From Campylobacterota bacterium (GTDB lineage: Bacteria > Campylobacterota > Campylobacteria > Campylobacterales > Sulfurovaceae): a stretch of DNA of 13,087 nucleotides. This document shows, piece by piece, positions 6,170-13,087 of this stretch. The notes beneath the pieces were generated by a model. It did no database searches, was not told the origin of the DNA, and saw only the letters and a list, made by a program, of their open reading frames with translations. Each line of letters opens with the position of its first letter. Positions within the stretch are counted from its first letter, which is position 1. The stretch is from the NCBI GenBank assembly GCA_013153825.1, contig JAADDP010000168.1, forward strand, positions 1 through 13,087, read 5' to 3'. A program made the position numbers and the translations under genes.

Positions 6170-7480
6170 TTATATTAGAGTAGCCAAAAGTCTATTCCCC
6201 ACAAGCTCCGTAACTTTGGCTCGATATATATCTCCAAATTTGATTGGAAGGTCGGAGGTATCATTTATAAGTATATCTCCATCTATCTCCTTTGCCCACA
6301 ATATGGGTCGAGCAGAGAGGAGATACTCATGCTCATCACTCTCCCCCTCCAAAATTACGGCTACATCTTTGCCAACCATACCCTTTAAGGATTTGAGTGT
6401 GGTCTCCTGAACTATCCTTTCCAAGATATTCACTCGACGCTCCACAACTTCAGGTGGAATTTGCTCCATACTGAAAGCATCTGTGGACTCCTCATTTGAG
6501 TATTGAAATATATTGACTCTATCAAACTCAAACTCCCTCAAAAAATTGGATATTCGGTTGAAACTCTCCTCACTCTCATGTGGGTGACCCACTATGATGG
6601 AGGTTCGGATAAATGCCCCATCTTTGGATTTCATGCGATTTAAGAGGGATATGGTCTGCTCCTCCCCAAACCCCCGTTTCATAACTCGCAACATCTTATT
6701 ATCTATATGCTGAATTGGCATATCATAATATGTTTGAAAGGTTTTTGAGTTTGCAATGGTATCTATAAGTTGAGGTGAAGTTGTTGTCGGATATAGATAC
6801 AATATTCGTGCAACTCTCACCCCCTCAACCGTTTCAATCAGCTTAATAAGCTCCACCAACCCATCTTTTAGCCCCAAATCCCTCCCATAACTGGAGGAGT
6901 CTTGAGATATAAAGGTGAACTCGTAGAACCCTTTGGCTACCAAACCTCTCACCTCCTTTTCGATTGAGGATAGAGTTCGAGAGTGGAGTCTCCCCTTAAA
7001 TGAGGGGATTGCACAGAATGCACAGTTTTGATTACACCCCTCGGCTATTTTGATATAGGCGTGACTGTTTGAGCCTGTAATTACCCGTTGGGAGTGTTCA
7101 TTGGCTAAATAGACCTCTGGAGAGAATGTAGCCCCCCTCTTTTGAGCTACAATCTCATCAATCTTATCATAATCCCCCACCCCAGTAAATATATCTATTT
7201 CAGGGAGTTCCCTCTGCAACTCATCTCTATATCTCTCACTTAAACAGCCACTGACAACGAGCGTTGAGTTAGGTTTTCGAGTTTCATGGAGAGTTAAAAT
7301 TGTATTGATACTCTCCACTTTAGCCTGTTCTATAAATCCACAAGTGTTTACAATAATTACATCAGCCTCCGACGGCTCATCACTCAACTCATACTTACTC
7401 AATTTTCCAAGCATAACCTCACTATCCACAAGATTTTTGGTACAGCCCAAACTTACAAGGTGCAATTTTTTATTTAACAA
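6170..7480 (-). CDS. rimO: Ribosomal protein uS12 methylthiotransferase RimO
   Basis: RimO is a radical-SAM enzyme that adds a methylthio group to an aspartate of ribosomal protein uS12. The 436-residue protein has the three domains of methylthiotransferases. The N-terminal UPF0004 domain ligates one iron-sulfur cluster through C13 (LVSLGCTKNLVDSE), C47 (VNTCGF) and C79 (VSGCL). The radical-SAM domain carries CNQNCAFC (149-156, CX3CX2C) and is followed by a C-terminal TRAM-like domain. The sequence GCTKNLVDSE and the QDSSSYGRDLG stretch favour RimO over MiaB. The start is TTG at 7480, preceded by GGAGAG about six bases away; no in-frame ATG fits the conserved LVSLGC start better. It diverges from the ThiF-like gene across a 57-base gap containing an AT palindrome. 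Confidence 0.96.
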   Translation of the reverse strand: MLNKKLHLVSLGCTKNLVDSEVMLGKLSKYELSDEPSEADVIIVNTCGFIEQAKVESINTILTLHETRKPNSTLVVSGCLSERYRDELQRELPEIDIFTGVGDYDKIDEIVAQKRGATFSPEVYLANEHSQRVITGSNSHAYIKIAEGCNQNCAFCAIPSFKGRLHSRTLSSIEKEVRGLVAKGFYEFTFISQDSSSYGRDLGLKDGLVELIKLIETVEGVRVARILYLYPTTTSPQLIDTIANSKTFQTYYDMPIQHIDNKMLRVMKRGFGEEQTISLLNRMKSKDGAFIRTSIIVGHPHESEESFNRISNFLREFEFDRVNIFQYSNEESTDAFSMEQIPPEVVERRVNILERIVQETTLKSLKGMVGKDVAVILEGESDEHEYLLSARPILWAKEIDGDILINDTSDLPIKFGDIYRAKVTELVGNRLLATLI

Positions 7481-7505
7481 ATGCCACTCTCCAATGTTTT
7501 TCTGT

Positions 7506-7520
7506 ATTTTATCATAAAAT
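7506..7520. promoter_or_regulatory. 15-base AT palindrome between divergent genes
   Basis: ATTTTAT-C-ATAAAAT is a perfect inverted repeat centred at 7513, in the 57-base gap between the divergent starts of rimO (7480) and the ThiF-like gene (7538). Both strands contain a -10-like hexamer within it (TATCAT on plus, TATGAT on minus), so it may be a shared promoter core or an operator. In AT-rich sequence it may also be chance. Confidence 0.35.
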
Positions 7521-7537
7521 TTGGATAAACTTTCAAG

Positions 7538-8212
7538 ATGTTAACAGTAGATAATTATTTTAAAAGACAGTTGGAACTTTGGGGTCGAGAGGTGCAACTC
7601 TCCCTCCAGAGTAAAAAGATAGCCATTATTGGGGCTGGGGGGTTGGGATGCTCTCTAGCCTATGCTTTGGGAACTTCGGGAGTTGGAAGAGTGGATATAG
7701 TTGATTTTGATACAGTTTCACTCCATAATATCCACAGACAGATTGCCTTCAGTTTGGAAGATGAGGGGAGATATAAGGCAGAGGTGGTGGTGGAGAGTCT
7801 GAAATTGAAAAATCCATTTTTAAAATCTGAAGCCTATATAATGGATTTTCGAGAGTTTCAGAAACAGGATAATCGGTATGACCTCATCTTGGACGCTACC
7901 GATAATCTTCAGACTCGCGAGGAGCTAGATAACTACTCCAAAGGGAAACAGATACCTTGGGTGTATGGGAGTGTGGAGGAGTTCAATGGACAGGTCTGTC
8001 TCTTTGAGAGGGCATCATTTGGAGTATTTGGTAGGGGGGAGCATGAGATAGGAGGGGTTACAGCCCCAATGGTCATGCAGATAGCCTCACTTCAAGCAAA
8101 TTTGGCACTTAGATATTTGGCAGGTCTCCCAATAGTGAGAGATAAGCTTTACTATTTGTATTTTAATGGTGATGGGGAGTTGATTATTCAGAAGTTTAAT
8201 ATGCCAACTTAA
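7538..8212 (+). CDS. ThiF/MoeB/HesA-family E1-like adenylyltransferase
   Basis: Members of this family adenylate the C-terminal glycine of a ubiquitin-like sulfur carrier so that it can be converted to a thiocarboxylate. The 224-residue protein has the N-terminal arginine motif (KRQLELWG, 9-16), the nucleotide loop GAGGLG (32-37), the acidic strand VDFDTVSLHNIHRQ (55-68) with the family Asn and Arg-Gln, K80, and DATDN (119-123). It lacks the two zinc-binding CXXC pairs of MoeB and ThiF, and only two cysteines (38 and 154) are present, so it is a short, zinc-less variant. It could be ThiF (thiamine), a MoeB-like paralogue, or the HcyF-type enzyme of thiocarboxylate-dependent methionine synthesis. 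No carrier protein ending in Gly-Gly is encoded in the window. The Shine-Dalgarno is weak. Confidence 0.85.
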   Translation: MLTVDNYFKRQLELWGREVQLSLQSKKIAIIGAGGLGCSLAYALGTSGVGRVDIVDFDTVSLHNIHRQIAFSLEDEGRYKAEVVVESLKLKNPFLKSEAYIMDFREFQKQDNRYDLILDATDNLQTREELDNYSKGKQIPWVYGSVEEFNGQVCLFERASFGVFGRGEHEIGGVTAPMVMQIASLQANLALRYLAGLPIVRDKLYYLYFNGDGELIIQKFNMPT

Positions 8213-8220
8213 TGTTAATG

Positions 8221-8229
8221 TGTTAAAAT
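8221..8229 (+). promoter_or_regulatory. Extended -10 promoter upstream of the small lipoprotein
   Basis: TGTTAAAAT fits the TGn-TAnAAT extended -10 pattern with one mismatch to TATAAT. It lies in the 45-base gap after the ThiF-like gene and 28 bases before the lipoprotein ATG. No -35 is evident. It would let the lipoprotein and ridA be transcribed separately from the upstream gene. Confidence 0.5.
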
Positions 8230-8257
8230 ATTACATCTATTTAAAAAGGATATATTG

Positions 8258-8593
8258 ATGAAACTAAATCATTCACTTTTAATCGCCTCATTGGTACTAT
8301 TTGTTGGTTGTACTCAAGAGACGCAAAATAAACTTAGTCGTTCCATTCAGAACTGGACTGGAACCAATGGTATTTTGGAGATTTATGCTGGAGATAAGCT
8401 TGTAAAACGATTTTTGGATATTGATAAAATTACAACTGCCAGTGGAACAGACAATAATAAAGATAGACCATATAGATACGGTTATGGATATAACGACAAG
8501 AACCTAAATGGGAAAAAAGATGATGGTGAAAAACGGGTATATTTTGAGTTCTCTGACTACTCAACAAATTACATCTTTTACGAAGATAAATAG
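8258..8593 (+). CDS. Small lipoprotein with an EF-hand-type loop
   Basis: The 111-residue protein starts with a lipoprotein signal peptide (MKLNHSLLIASLVLFVGC) placing the lipidated Cys at 18. Near the C-terminus, residues 80-91 read DKNLNGKKDDGE, which matches the 12-residue calcium-binding loop of EF-hands at positions 1, 3, 5, 9 and 12 (D, N, N, D, E), followed by VYFEFSDYST. A glycine-tyrosine patch (YRYGYGY, 72-78) precedes it. I do not know a function. The start at 8258 (ATG) is preferred to the TTG one codon upstream because AAAAGGA lies seven bases before it. It sits 19 bases before ridA and is probably co-transcribed with it. Calcium binding is inferred from the loop alone. Confidence 0.75.
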   Translation: MKLNHSLLIASLVLFVGCTQETQNKLSRSIQNWTGTNGILEIYAGDKLVKRFLDIDKITTASGTDNNKDRPYRYGYGYNDKNLNGKKDDGEKRVYFEFSDYSTNYIFYEDK

Positions 8594-8612
8594 TTAAAAA
8601 GGAGACTGAAAT

Positions 8613-9002
8613 ATGAGATTTGTAGAGACAAAAGAGGCACCAGCTGCCATTGGACCATACTCCCAAGCTGTAGTGGCTAACGGTATAGTCTACACATCTG
8701 GACAAATTCCAATGGACGAGAAGGGGGTAATTGTGGCTGATGATATTATCAACCAGACCCACCAAGTTATGAAAAACCTCTTTTATGTACTGGAGGCTAG
8801 TGGAGCTCACTTCAATGATGTGATTAAGACCACAGTTTTTTTAGCCGATATGGATGATTTCTTAAAGATGAATGAGGTCTATTCTCACTATTTTGGTCAC
8901 CATAAACCAGCTCGGAGTACGGTAGCTGTCAAAACACTCCCAAGGGGGGTATTGATAGAGATTGAGTGTATCGCTTTAGCAAACGCAGATTTTCATGTCT
9001 AA
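8613..9002 (+). CDS. ridA: RidA family reactive-intermediate deaminase
   Basis: RidA hydrolyses enamine/imine intermediates such as 2-aminoacrylate, released by PLP enzymes acting on serine, cysteine and related substrates, and so protects other PLP enzymes. The 129-residue length is typical. Visible family features are APAAIGPYSQAV (9-20), YTSGQIPMD (27-35), the catalytic Arg101 in PARSTV (99-104), and E118 in LIEIECIA (114-121). The residue two after the catalytic Arg is Thr, where E. coli RidA has Cys. AAAAAGGAG (8596-8604) precedes the ATG by eight bases. The next gene encodes a PLP enzyme of the Cys/Met metabolism family, a sensible functional neighbour. Because the broader Rid family has several subgroups, the exact archetypal-RidA assignment is good but not certain. 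Confidence 0.93.
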   Translation: MRFVETKEAPAAIGPYSQAVVANGIVYTSGQIPMDEKGVIVADDIINQTHQVMKNLFYVLEASGAHFNDVIKTTVFLADMDDFLKMNEVYSHYFGHHKPARSTVAVKTLPRGVLIEIECIALANADFHV

Positions 9003-9007
9003 TATTG

Positions 9008-9016
9008 TGCTATAAT
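9008..9016 (+). promoter_or_regulatory. Extended -10 promoter for metY
   Basis: TGCTATAAT is a perfect TGn-extended -10 beginning six bases after the ridA stop. It predicts a start near 9023 and a leader of about 25 bases before the ATG at 9048. This gives the sulfhydrylase its own transcript despite close packing after ridA. No SAM riboswitch or other leader structure can fit in this gap. Confidence 0.7.
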
Positions 9017-9047
9017 ACAAAATTATATTTTGTATTTAGGACTAAAC

Positions 9048-10310
9048 ATGAATGAACAGACAGTAGCCATACATGCTGGGTATGAGAAAGATACCCAAGC
9101 CACTATGGCTGTACCCATATATCAAACTACAGCTTACCAATTTCGAGACACAACTTACGCAGGAGACCTCTTTGAACTTAAAGAGTTGGGAAATATCTAC
9201 ACCCGACTTATGAACCCCACCACAGATGTATTTGAGAAACGGTTTGCCCTACTTGAGGAGGGGGAGGCTGGAGTTGCCACAGCTTCGGGTATGAGTGCCA
9301 TATTTTATGCAATTGCCAATGTTGCCGAGGCTGGAGATAATATTATTGTGGCGAAACAGGTGTATGGAGGTACAACCACACTTACAGCCCACACAATTAA
9401 AAGGTTTGGTATCGAGAGTAGATATTTTGATGTGAATAATCCCTCCGAGATTGAGCCTCTGATAGATGAGAAAACTAAGCTCATTCTCTTTGAGAGCATT
9501 ACAAACCCAAGTATAGATGTAGCTGACTTTGAGCAGATGACCAAAATTGCAGACCGACACTCCATTTTGACATGTGTAGATAATACGGTAGCCACCCCAA
9601 TTCTATGCAAACCCTTAACTTTGGGGTGTGATATAGTTGTGCATAGTGCCAGTAAATACACCACAGGGCAGGGGTTGGCACTGGGTGGCATGATAGTGGA
9701 GCGAAAAGATATTAAAAGTAAGATTAAGGGTAATCCAAGATACTCCCACTTCAATGAGCCTGACATTACATACCATGGGTTGATATATACCGATTTGGAG
9801 CTTCCACCCTTTACACTTCGAGTTCGCCTCTCCCTCCTACGAGATTTGGGGGCAACCCCAAGTCCATTCAACTCATGGTTGTATATTCAGGGGTTGGAGA
9901 CCCTCCCCCTCCGAATGGTGCAACACTCCAAATCGGCTCTGGAGATAGCCAAATTTTTGGAAACCCACCCCAAAGTGAAGAGTGTAAACTATGCAGGTTT
10001 GAAATCAAATAGAAACTACCACTTAGCCCAAAAATATTTTCCAAAGGGGCAGAGTGGACTCCTCTCATTTGAACTAGAGTCACTTGAAGAGGCTCAAAGG
10101 GTGGCAGATAGCACCAAAATTTTCAGTTTGGTAGTAAATATTGGGGATAGCAAATCGATTATCACCCACCCAGCCAGTACCACACATCAACAGCTCTCCC
10201 CCAAAGAGTTGGAGGAGGCAGGAGTTCCAGCAGGACTTATTCGGCTTAGTGTAGGATTGGAGGATACCCAAGATTTAATTGCAGATTTGAGGGAGGCACT
10301 GGGTGAGTAA
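9048..10310 (+). CDS. metY: O-acetylhomoserine sulfhydrylase-type PLP enzyme
   Basis: This Cys/Met-metabolism PLP enzyme most likely joins a sulfur donor to O-acetylhomoserine to make homocysteine. The 420-residue protein shows the family landmarks: VPIYQTTAYQF (22-32), IYTRLMNPTTDVFEKR (50-65), the glycine-rich ATASGMSAI (77-85), D178 in CVDNTVATP, the Schiff-base lysine K203 in VVHSASKYTTGQG (198-210), and SITHPAS-like IITHPASTTHQQ near the C-terminus. The length and the long insert between K203 and the PSPFNSWL region favour the MetY branch over MetB or MetC (about 380-400 residues). The start is the ATG at 9048, where homology begins (NEQTVAIHAGYEKD), not the upstream TTG at 9030. It follows ridA with its own promoter and ends with no gap against the convergent LicD gene. 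Related activities such as methionine gamma-lyase cannot be excluded from sequence alone. Confidence 0.88.
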   Translation: MNEQTVAIHAGYEKDTQATMAVPIYQTTAYQFRDTTYAGDLFELKELGNIYTRLMNPTTDVFEKRFALLEEGEAGVATASGMSAIFYAIANVAEAGDNIIVAKQVYGGTTTLTAHTIKRFGIESRYFDVNNPSEIEPLIDEKTKLILFESITNPSIDVADFEQMTKIADRHSILTCVDNTVATPILCKPLTLGCDIVVHSASKYTTGQGLALGGMIVERKDIKSKIKGNPRYSHFNEPDITYHGLIYTDLELPPFTLRVRLSLLRDLGATPSPFNSWLYIQGLETLPLRMVQHSKSALEIAKFLETHPKVKSVNYAGLKSNRNYHLAQKYFPKGQSGLLSFELESLEEAQRVADSTKIFSLVVNIGDSKSIITHPASTTHQQLSPKELEEAGVPAGLIRLSVGLEDTQDLIADLREALGE

Positions 10311-11075
10311 CTACTCAACCACCTCCATGCTGTGAGCATGGGTTACTCTCCCCTCTGGAGGGGGTAACTCCATGTAGTTGAAGGAGTAGATATTTTCAAG
10401 ATAGTGGTGGGGGTCATTTGGAACATAGAAGTTTATCCCCTCAAACCTCATCTCTTGAAGTGGAAATATCTTATCATAGTCAAACCATGCCGAGACATCA
10501 GGCATCTCCCCACCATAGATTACCTTACTCTCCCCCTTTTGGTGCATGAGGAGAAGTGAGTTTTGGAGTTGGTGGCGTATCTTTGGCATATCTTTTCCGT
10601 CAGGGGTGTGCAAACTCTTTGCCGACACTCTCCGAATTAGGGCAAATATATCACTGTAAAATTTGTAGTGAAATTCGCTATTTGGAATATTTAGCATGGG
10701 GAATATATCCACAAATACCCCCTGATGATACTTTATCTCTTTTCCCTTTTCATGGAACTCCACAATTTTAGCTCGATTTGAACGGAGTTTGATATAGTCA
10801 AATGGAAACTTGGGGTCTGTGGTGTTTGTCTGAAAAAATATAGTGTCTGAAAGTTCATTGAGTGCAATCTTCTCAAACTTCTTATAATCCTCAAGTGGCA
10901 TGGATATATCAATATCATCATCCCAAGGGATAAACCCCCCATGCCGTACAGCTCCAAGTAGAGTTCCACTATCCAACCAATATTTGAGGTTATGTTTTCG
11001 ACAAATCTTATCAAACTCAACCAATATATCCAACATAATGAGTTGAGCCTCCCTTAAAATTTTTGGCTCTACCAC
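10311..11075 (-). CDS. LicD family phosphotransferase
   Basis: LicD proteins are nucleotidyltransferase-fold enzymes that transfer phosphocholine or a similar phospho- or phosphono-substituent from an NDP carrier to cell-surface glycans. The 254-residue protein carries the hallmark block LDSGTLLGAVRHGGFIPW (34-51) followed by DDDID (52-56), holding the catalytic acidic residues, and the family N-terminal helix LREAQLIMLDILVEFDKICR (7-26). A later region VDIFPMLNIP also fits. The start is a GTG at 11075 that shares a base with the TAG of the upstream aminotransferase gene (TAGTG); this fits the conserved LREAQ start better than the internal ATG at codon 14. It is last in a minus-strand operon and ends directly against metY. 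The donor (choline, ethanolamine, 2-aminoethylphosphonate or other) cannot be read from the sequence. Confidence 0.92.
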   Translation of the reverse strand: MVEPKILREAQLIMLDILVEFDKICRKHNLKYWLDSGTLLGAVRHGGFIPWDDDIDISMPLEDYKKFEKIALNELSDTIFFQTNTTDPKFPFDYIKLRSNRAKIVEFHEKGKEIKYHQGVFVDIFPMLNIPNSEFHYKFYSDIFALIRRVSAKSLHTPDGKDMPKIRHQLQNSLLLMHQKGESKVIYGGEMPDVSAWFDYDKIFPLQEMRFEGINFYVPNDPHHYLENIYSFNYMELPPPEGRVTHAHSMEVVE

Positions 11076-12154
11076 TATTTCCGTTCCATACCATAATATT
11101 TATACATTGCATCTATCAACACATCTACATACTCCCTTGTCATATCCCCCATATGGGAAACTCGGAAGATAATATCTCGCTCGGCTCCCCCATTTGGACA
11201 GACCATAACCTTATACTGCTCCTCCAAGTCATTTACAATATCCATGGCACTCTTCCCATCTGTTGGGGTTAGGGTTGTCATGGCATTTGGCATATATGGG
11301 GTGTAGAATTTGAGTGGAAGTTCTGCAATACTTTTCCGAAAATATTCGGCTACCTCTCGAGCCTTTGCTATACTCGCTTGAACTCCCCCCTCCCTCTCGA
11401 TTTGGGCAAGTCTCACCTCAAGTTGAAGCATAACTGTAACAGCTGGAGTGTAGGGGGTTTGACCTCGCTCCCCATTCCGAAGATAATCCTGAAAGTTGAA
11501 GTAGAGGTTTTTTATATTTTGAACCCTCTCAATCGCCCTTGGGGATAGAATAACCATAGTTAGGGCAGGTGGGAGTGCCAACCCCTTTTGACTACTTGCA
11601 ATAATCACATCTATATTTTGAGCCGACATATCTATGGGGTCGGTCACCAACATACTGATAGCATCTACTATGAAGAAGAGATTTTTCTCCCTTGCATAAG
11701 TCCCCATAGCCTCCAAGTCGTAAAGGTGTCCCACACTTGTCTCATGTGCATTTACCACAAGTGCCGTATGTTCACCTTGGGGTGCAGAGTCTGCTATATC
11801 CGATAGGTTGGTATCTTTGACCTCAAAATTTGTGTGGGGAATTTCATGAACTTCACAAATATCTACAAATCTGCGACCAAACCCCCCACCATTGACAACT
11901 AGTGCCTTATCCTCTTTAGTCAGTAGGTTCATAATAACCGACTCCATTCCTGCAGTCCCTGAAGCTGTCAAAAATATGACCCTACTCCCCTCGGGGGCAT
12001 TGACCATTTTAAGTAGTCCAGCTTCACACCTAAATGTTACCTCCGAAAATTTGCTATTTCTAAAATAGGGTGTCTGCTTTGCCCCAATCTCCAAAATCTC
12101 ATCTGACATCTTCACGGGACCAGGTGTAAAGATATAATAATCTTCATATATCAT
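11075..12154 (-). CDS. Class V PLP aminotransferase (alanine-glyoxylate / AEP transaminase-like)
   Basis: The 359-residue protein is a fold-type I, class V aminotransferase of the alanine-glyoxylate, serine-pyruvate and 2-aminoethylphosphonate transaminase group. Landmarks are FTPGPVKMSDEIL (9-21), the cofactor-phosphate region TASGTAGMES (63-72), NAHETSVG (135-142), D164 in IVDAISM, the PLP lysine K190 in IIASSQKGLALPPAL (184-198), and R331 near FRVSHMGD, the usual substrate-carboxylate arginine. The ALPPAL loop resembles the alanine-glyoxylate branch more than classical PhnW, so substrate is open. The ATG at 12154 lies three bases after the upstream stop, and its own stop overlaps the GTG of licD. 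Placement with licD suggests it makes an amino sugar, amino alcohol or aminophosphonate for a surface glycan. Sure of family, unsure of substrate. Confidence 0.88.
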   Translation of the reverse strand: MIYEDYYIFTPGPVKMSDEILEIGAKQTPYFRNSKFSEVTFRCEAGLLKMVNAPEGSRVIFLTASGTAGMESVIMNLLTKEDKALVVNGGGFGRRFVDICEVHEIPHTNFEVKDTNLSDIADSAPQGEHTALVVNAHETSVGHLYDLEAMGTYAREKNLFFIVDAISMLVTDPIDMSAQNIDVIIASSQKGLALPPALTMVILSPRAIERVQNIKNLYFNFQDYLRNGERGQTPYTPAVTVMLQLEVRLAQIEREGGVQASIAKAREVAEYFRKSIAELPLKFYTPYMPNAMTTLTPTDGKSAMDIVNDLEEQYKVMVCPNGGAERDIIFRVSHMGDMTREYVDVLIDAMYKYYGMERK

Positions 12155-12157
12155 AAA

Positions 12158-13087
12158 CTATTTTTCCTTTTTATCTTTTTTGGTCTTCTTTTTCGACTCA
12201 TTGTAATCCAGTACCACCCTCGCAATGGAGACCATATCGGAGGGGGTCAACTTCTTGGAGGTTCGTTTACCTCGCTGAATAAGTGAGGCAAACTCGGCAA
12301 TCATATACCGTAATCCACCCCCCTCAAACTCGTAACTAAACTTGTAACTCTTGTGGGTATCCTCAAATCTAAAGTAGAACTCTTTGGTCAACCACCAAGG
12401 TGCAGGAATATAGACATACCCCTTAGTTCCCGAGATTATAGCGTCCCCCTCCGATTTTATACCTGTCGCCACCCTCGCAACCCCCACAGCATCATTTTTA
12501 TGGGTGGTAATGATGAGGTTGCTAATATCATAATTTTTCTCTTTCTGGTCAAAGAAAGTTATGGACTGTTTTTTACCCAAAATTTTATGTATCAATAGTG
12601 AGGGGTAGCCTGAAAGAATATTTGTAGCCCCCTGCTCCATAAAACTGTCGGGGTAGTTCTTCTCCCTGTAGAGGGAGGTTCGTGTAGCTCGAACCTCCTT
12701 TATCTCCCCAATCTCCCCCTTTTTAAGCTCCTTGAGGAGTTGATTAAATGCAGGTAAAAATGCTGTTTTGAGTGCCGAAAGTAGGAGAACTTTCTGTTTT
12801 TTTGCCAGTGAGAGTAACTCCTTTAACTCCCTCTTCTCCAGAGCTATAGGGTTTTCACAAAGTACATGCTTTTTTGCTTCAAGTGCCTTTTTAATAAAGG
12901 TGTAATGTTTTCTCAAAGCAGTATCTATATATACAGCCTGTATGGGAGCGTCCAAAAACTCATCATAGTTATCATGTCCATATTTGATAATTGGACTCTC
13001 TTTTGTGAACTTCTTTACTGCTAAAAAATCATCGGCGTAGATACGGTTCACCTTAATATTGGATACAAATTGAGCCTCATCTATAAA
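12158..13087 (-). CDS. Gfo/Idh/MocA-like oxidoreductase, N-terminus beyond the window
   Basis: The frame is open to the right edge; the GTG at 13051 is internal, since 12 more codons upstream read in frame. About 309 residues are visible. The missing N-terminus should hold the first Rossmann strands and GxGxxG. What remains matches the family: YDEFLDAPIQAVYIDTALRK, HYTFIKKALEAKKHVLCENP, then a C-terminal alpha/beta domain with GEIGEIKEVRATR. At the place where the family has EKP, with the catalytically important lysine, this protein has ENP (visible residues 78-80). The second conserved block reads NILSGYPSLLIHKIL. The C-terminus is a lysine-rich tail (KKKTKKDKKEK). It is upstream of the aminotransferase and licD genes with a three-base gap, so it belongs to that operon. 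It may be a catalytically altered sugar oxidoreductase or a non-enzymatic relative. Confidence 0.8.
   Translation of the reverse strand, partial: FIDEAQFVSNIKVNRIYADDFLAVKKFTKESPIIKYGHDNYDEFLDAPIQAVYIDTALRKHYTFIKKALEAKKHVLCENPIALEKRELKELLSLAKKQKVLLLSALKTAFLPAFNQLLKELKKGEIGEIKEVRATRTSLYREKNYPDSFMEQGATNILSGYPSLLIHKILGKKQSITFFDQKEKNYDISNLIITTHKNDAVGVARVATGIKSEGDAIISGTKGYVYIPAPWWLTKEFYFRFEDTHKSYKFSYEFEGGGLRYMIAEFASLIQRGKRTSKKLTPSDMVSIARVVLDYNESKKKTKKDKKEK

Noticed and set aside
10325..10368. Nested small hairpins at the metY/licD junction (CCATGCT-GTG-AGCATGG and CCCCT-CTGG-AGGGG) as a terminator.
   Set aside because: They lie inside the licD coding sequence and lack a T run on the plus strand; they could slow transcription from metY but the evidence is too thin to list.

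Overview
The window most resembles a chromosomal segment of a Campylobacterota (epsilonproteobacterial) genome. It is AT-rich, and its best promoters are extended -10 elements (TGnTATAAT) without a clear -35. The block tlpA-like/ftsY (minus strand) diverging from 5-formyltetrahydrofolate cyclo-ligase/rny (plus strand) matches, as I remember it, the Campylobacter jejuni order Cj1206c-Cj1209. That taxonomic placement is inference from synteny and gene style, not a database result.

Layout. 1-125: possible 3' tip of an upstream plus-strand gene and a stem-loop that looks like its terminator. 126-1366: two translationally coupled plus-strand genes, an exported ankyrin-repeat protein and an unrecognised exported protein. 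1363-3850: a minus-strand unit of a TlpA-like thioredoxin lipoprotein, the signal-recognition-particle receptor FtsY, and a membrane-anchored protein gene interrupted by one in-frame TGA. 3851-3914: divergent promoter region with a strong minus-strand extended -10. 3915-6042: plus-strand 5-FCL overlapping RNase Y by 56 bases. 6035-7480: minus-strand rimO followed by a possible 39-codon gene. 7538-9002: plus-strand ThiF/MoeB-like E1 enzyme, a small lipoprotein with an EF-hand-type loop, and RidA. 9048-10310: a MetY-type PLP enzyme with its own promoter. 10311-13087: a tight minus-strand operon, running off the right edge, of a Gfo/Idh/MocA-like protein, a class V aminotransferase and a LicD-family transferase.

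Functionally the window mixes housekeeping (FtsY, RNase Y, RimO, 5-FCL) with two accessory-looking themes. The ThiF-like/RidA/MetY neighbourhood suggests sulfur assimilation into homocysteine. A protein-thiocarboxylate route to methionine using a ThiF/MoeB-like enzyme and MetY is known from Wolinella, and RidA would clear enamine/imine by-products of PLP chemistry. The LicD/aminotransferase/oxidoreductase operon looks like surface-glycan decoration with a phospho- or phosphono-substituent.

Two things stand out. Codon usage changes sharply within a conserved syntenic block: left of about 3.85 kb arginine is almost all AGA/AGG, while right of about 4.5 kb CGA/CGG are common. Separately, an otherwise open 353-codon frame is cut by a single TGA where a glycine codon would be restored by one base change. 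I see no tRNA, rRNA, CRISPR array or insertion sequence in the window.
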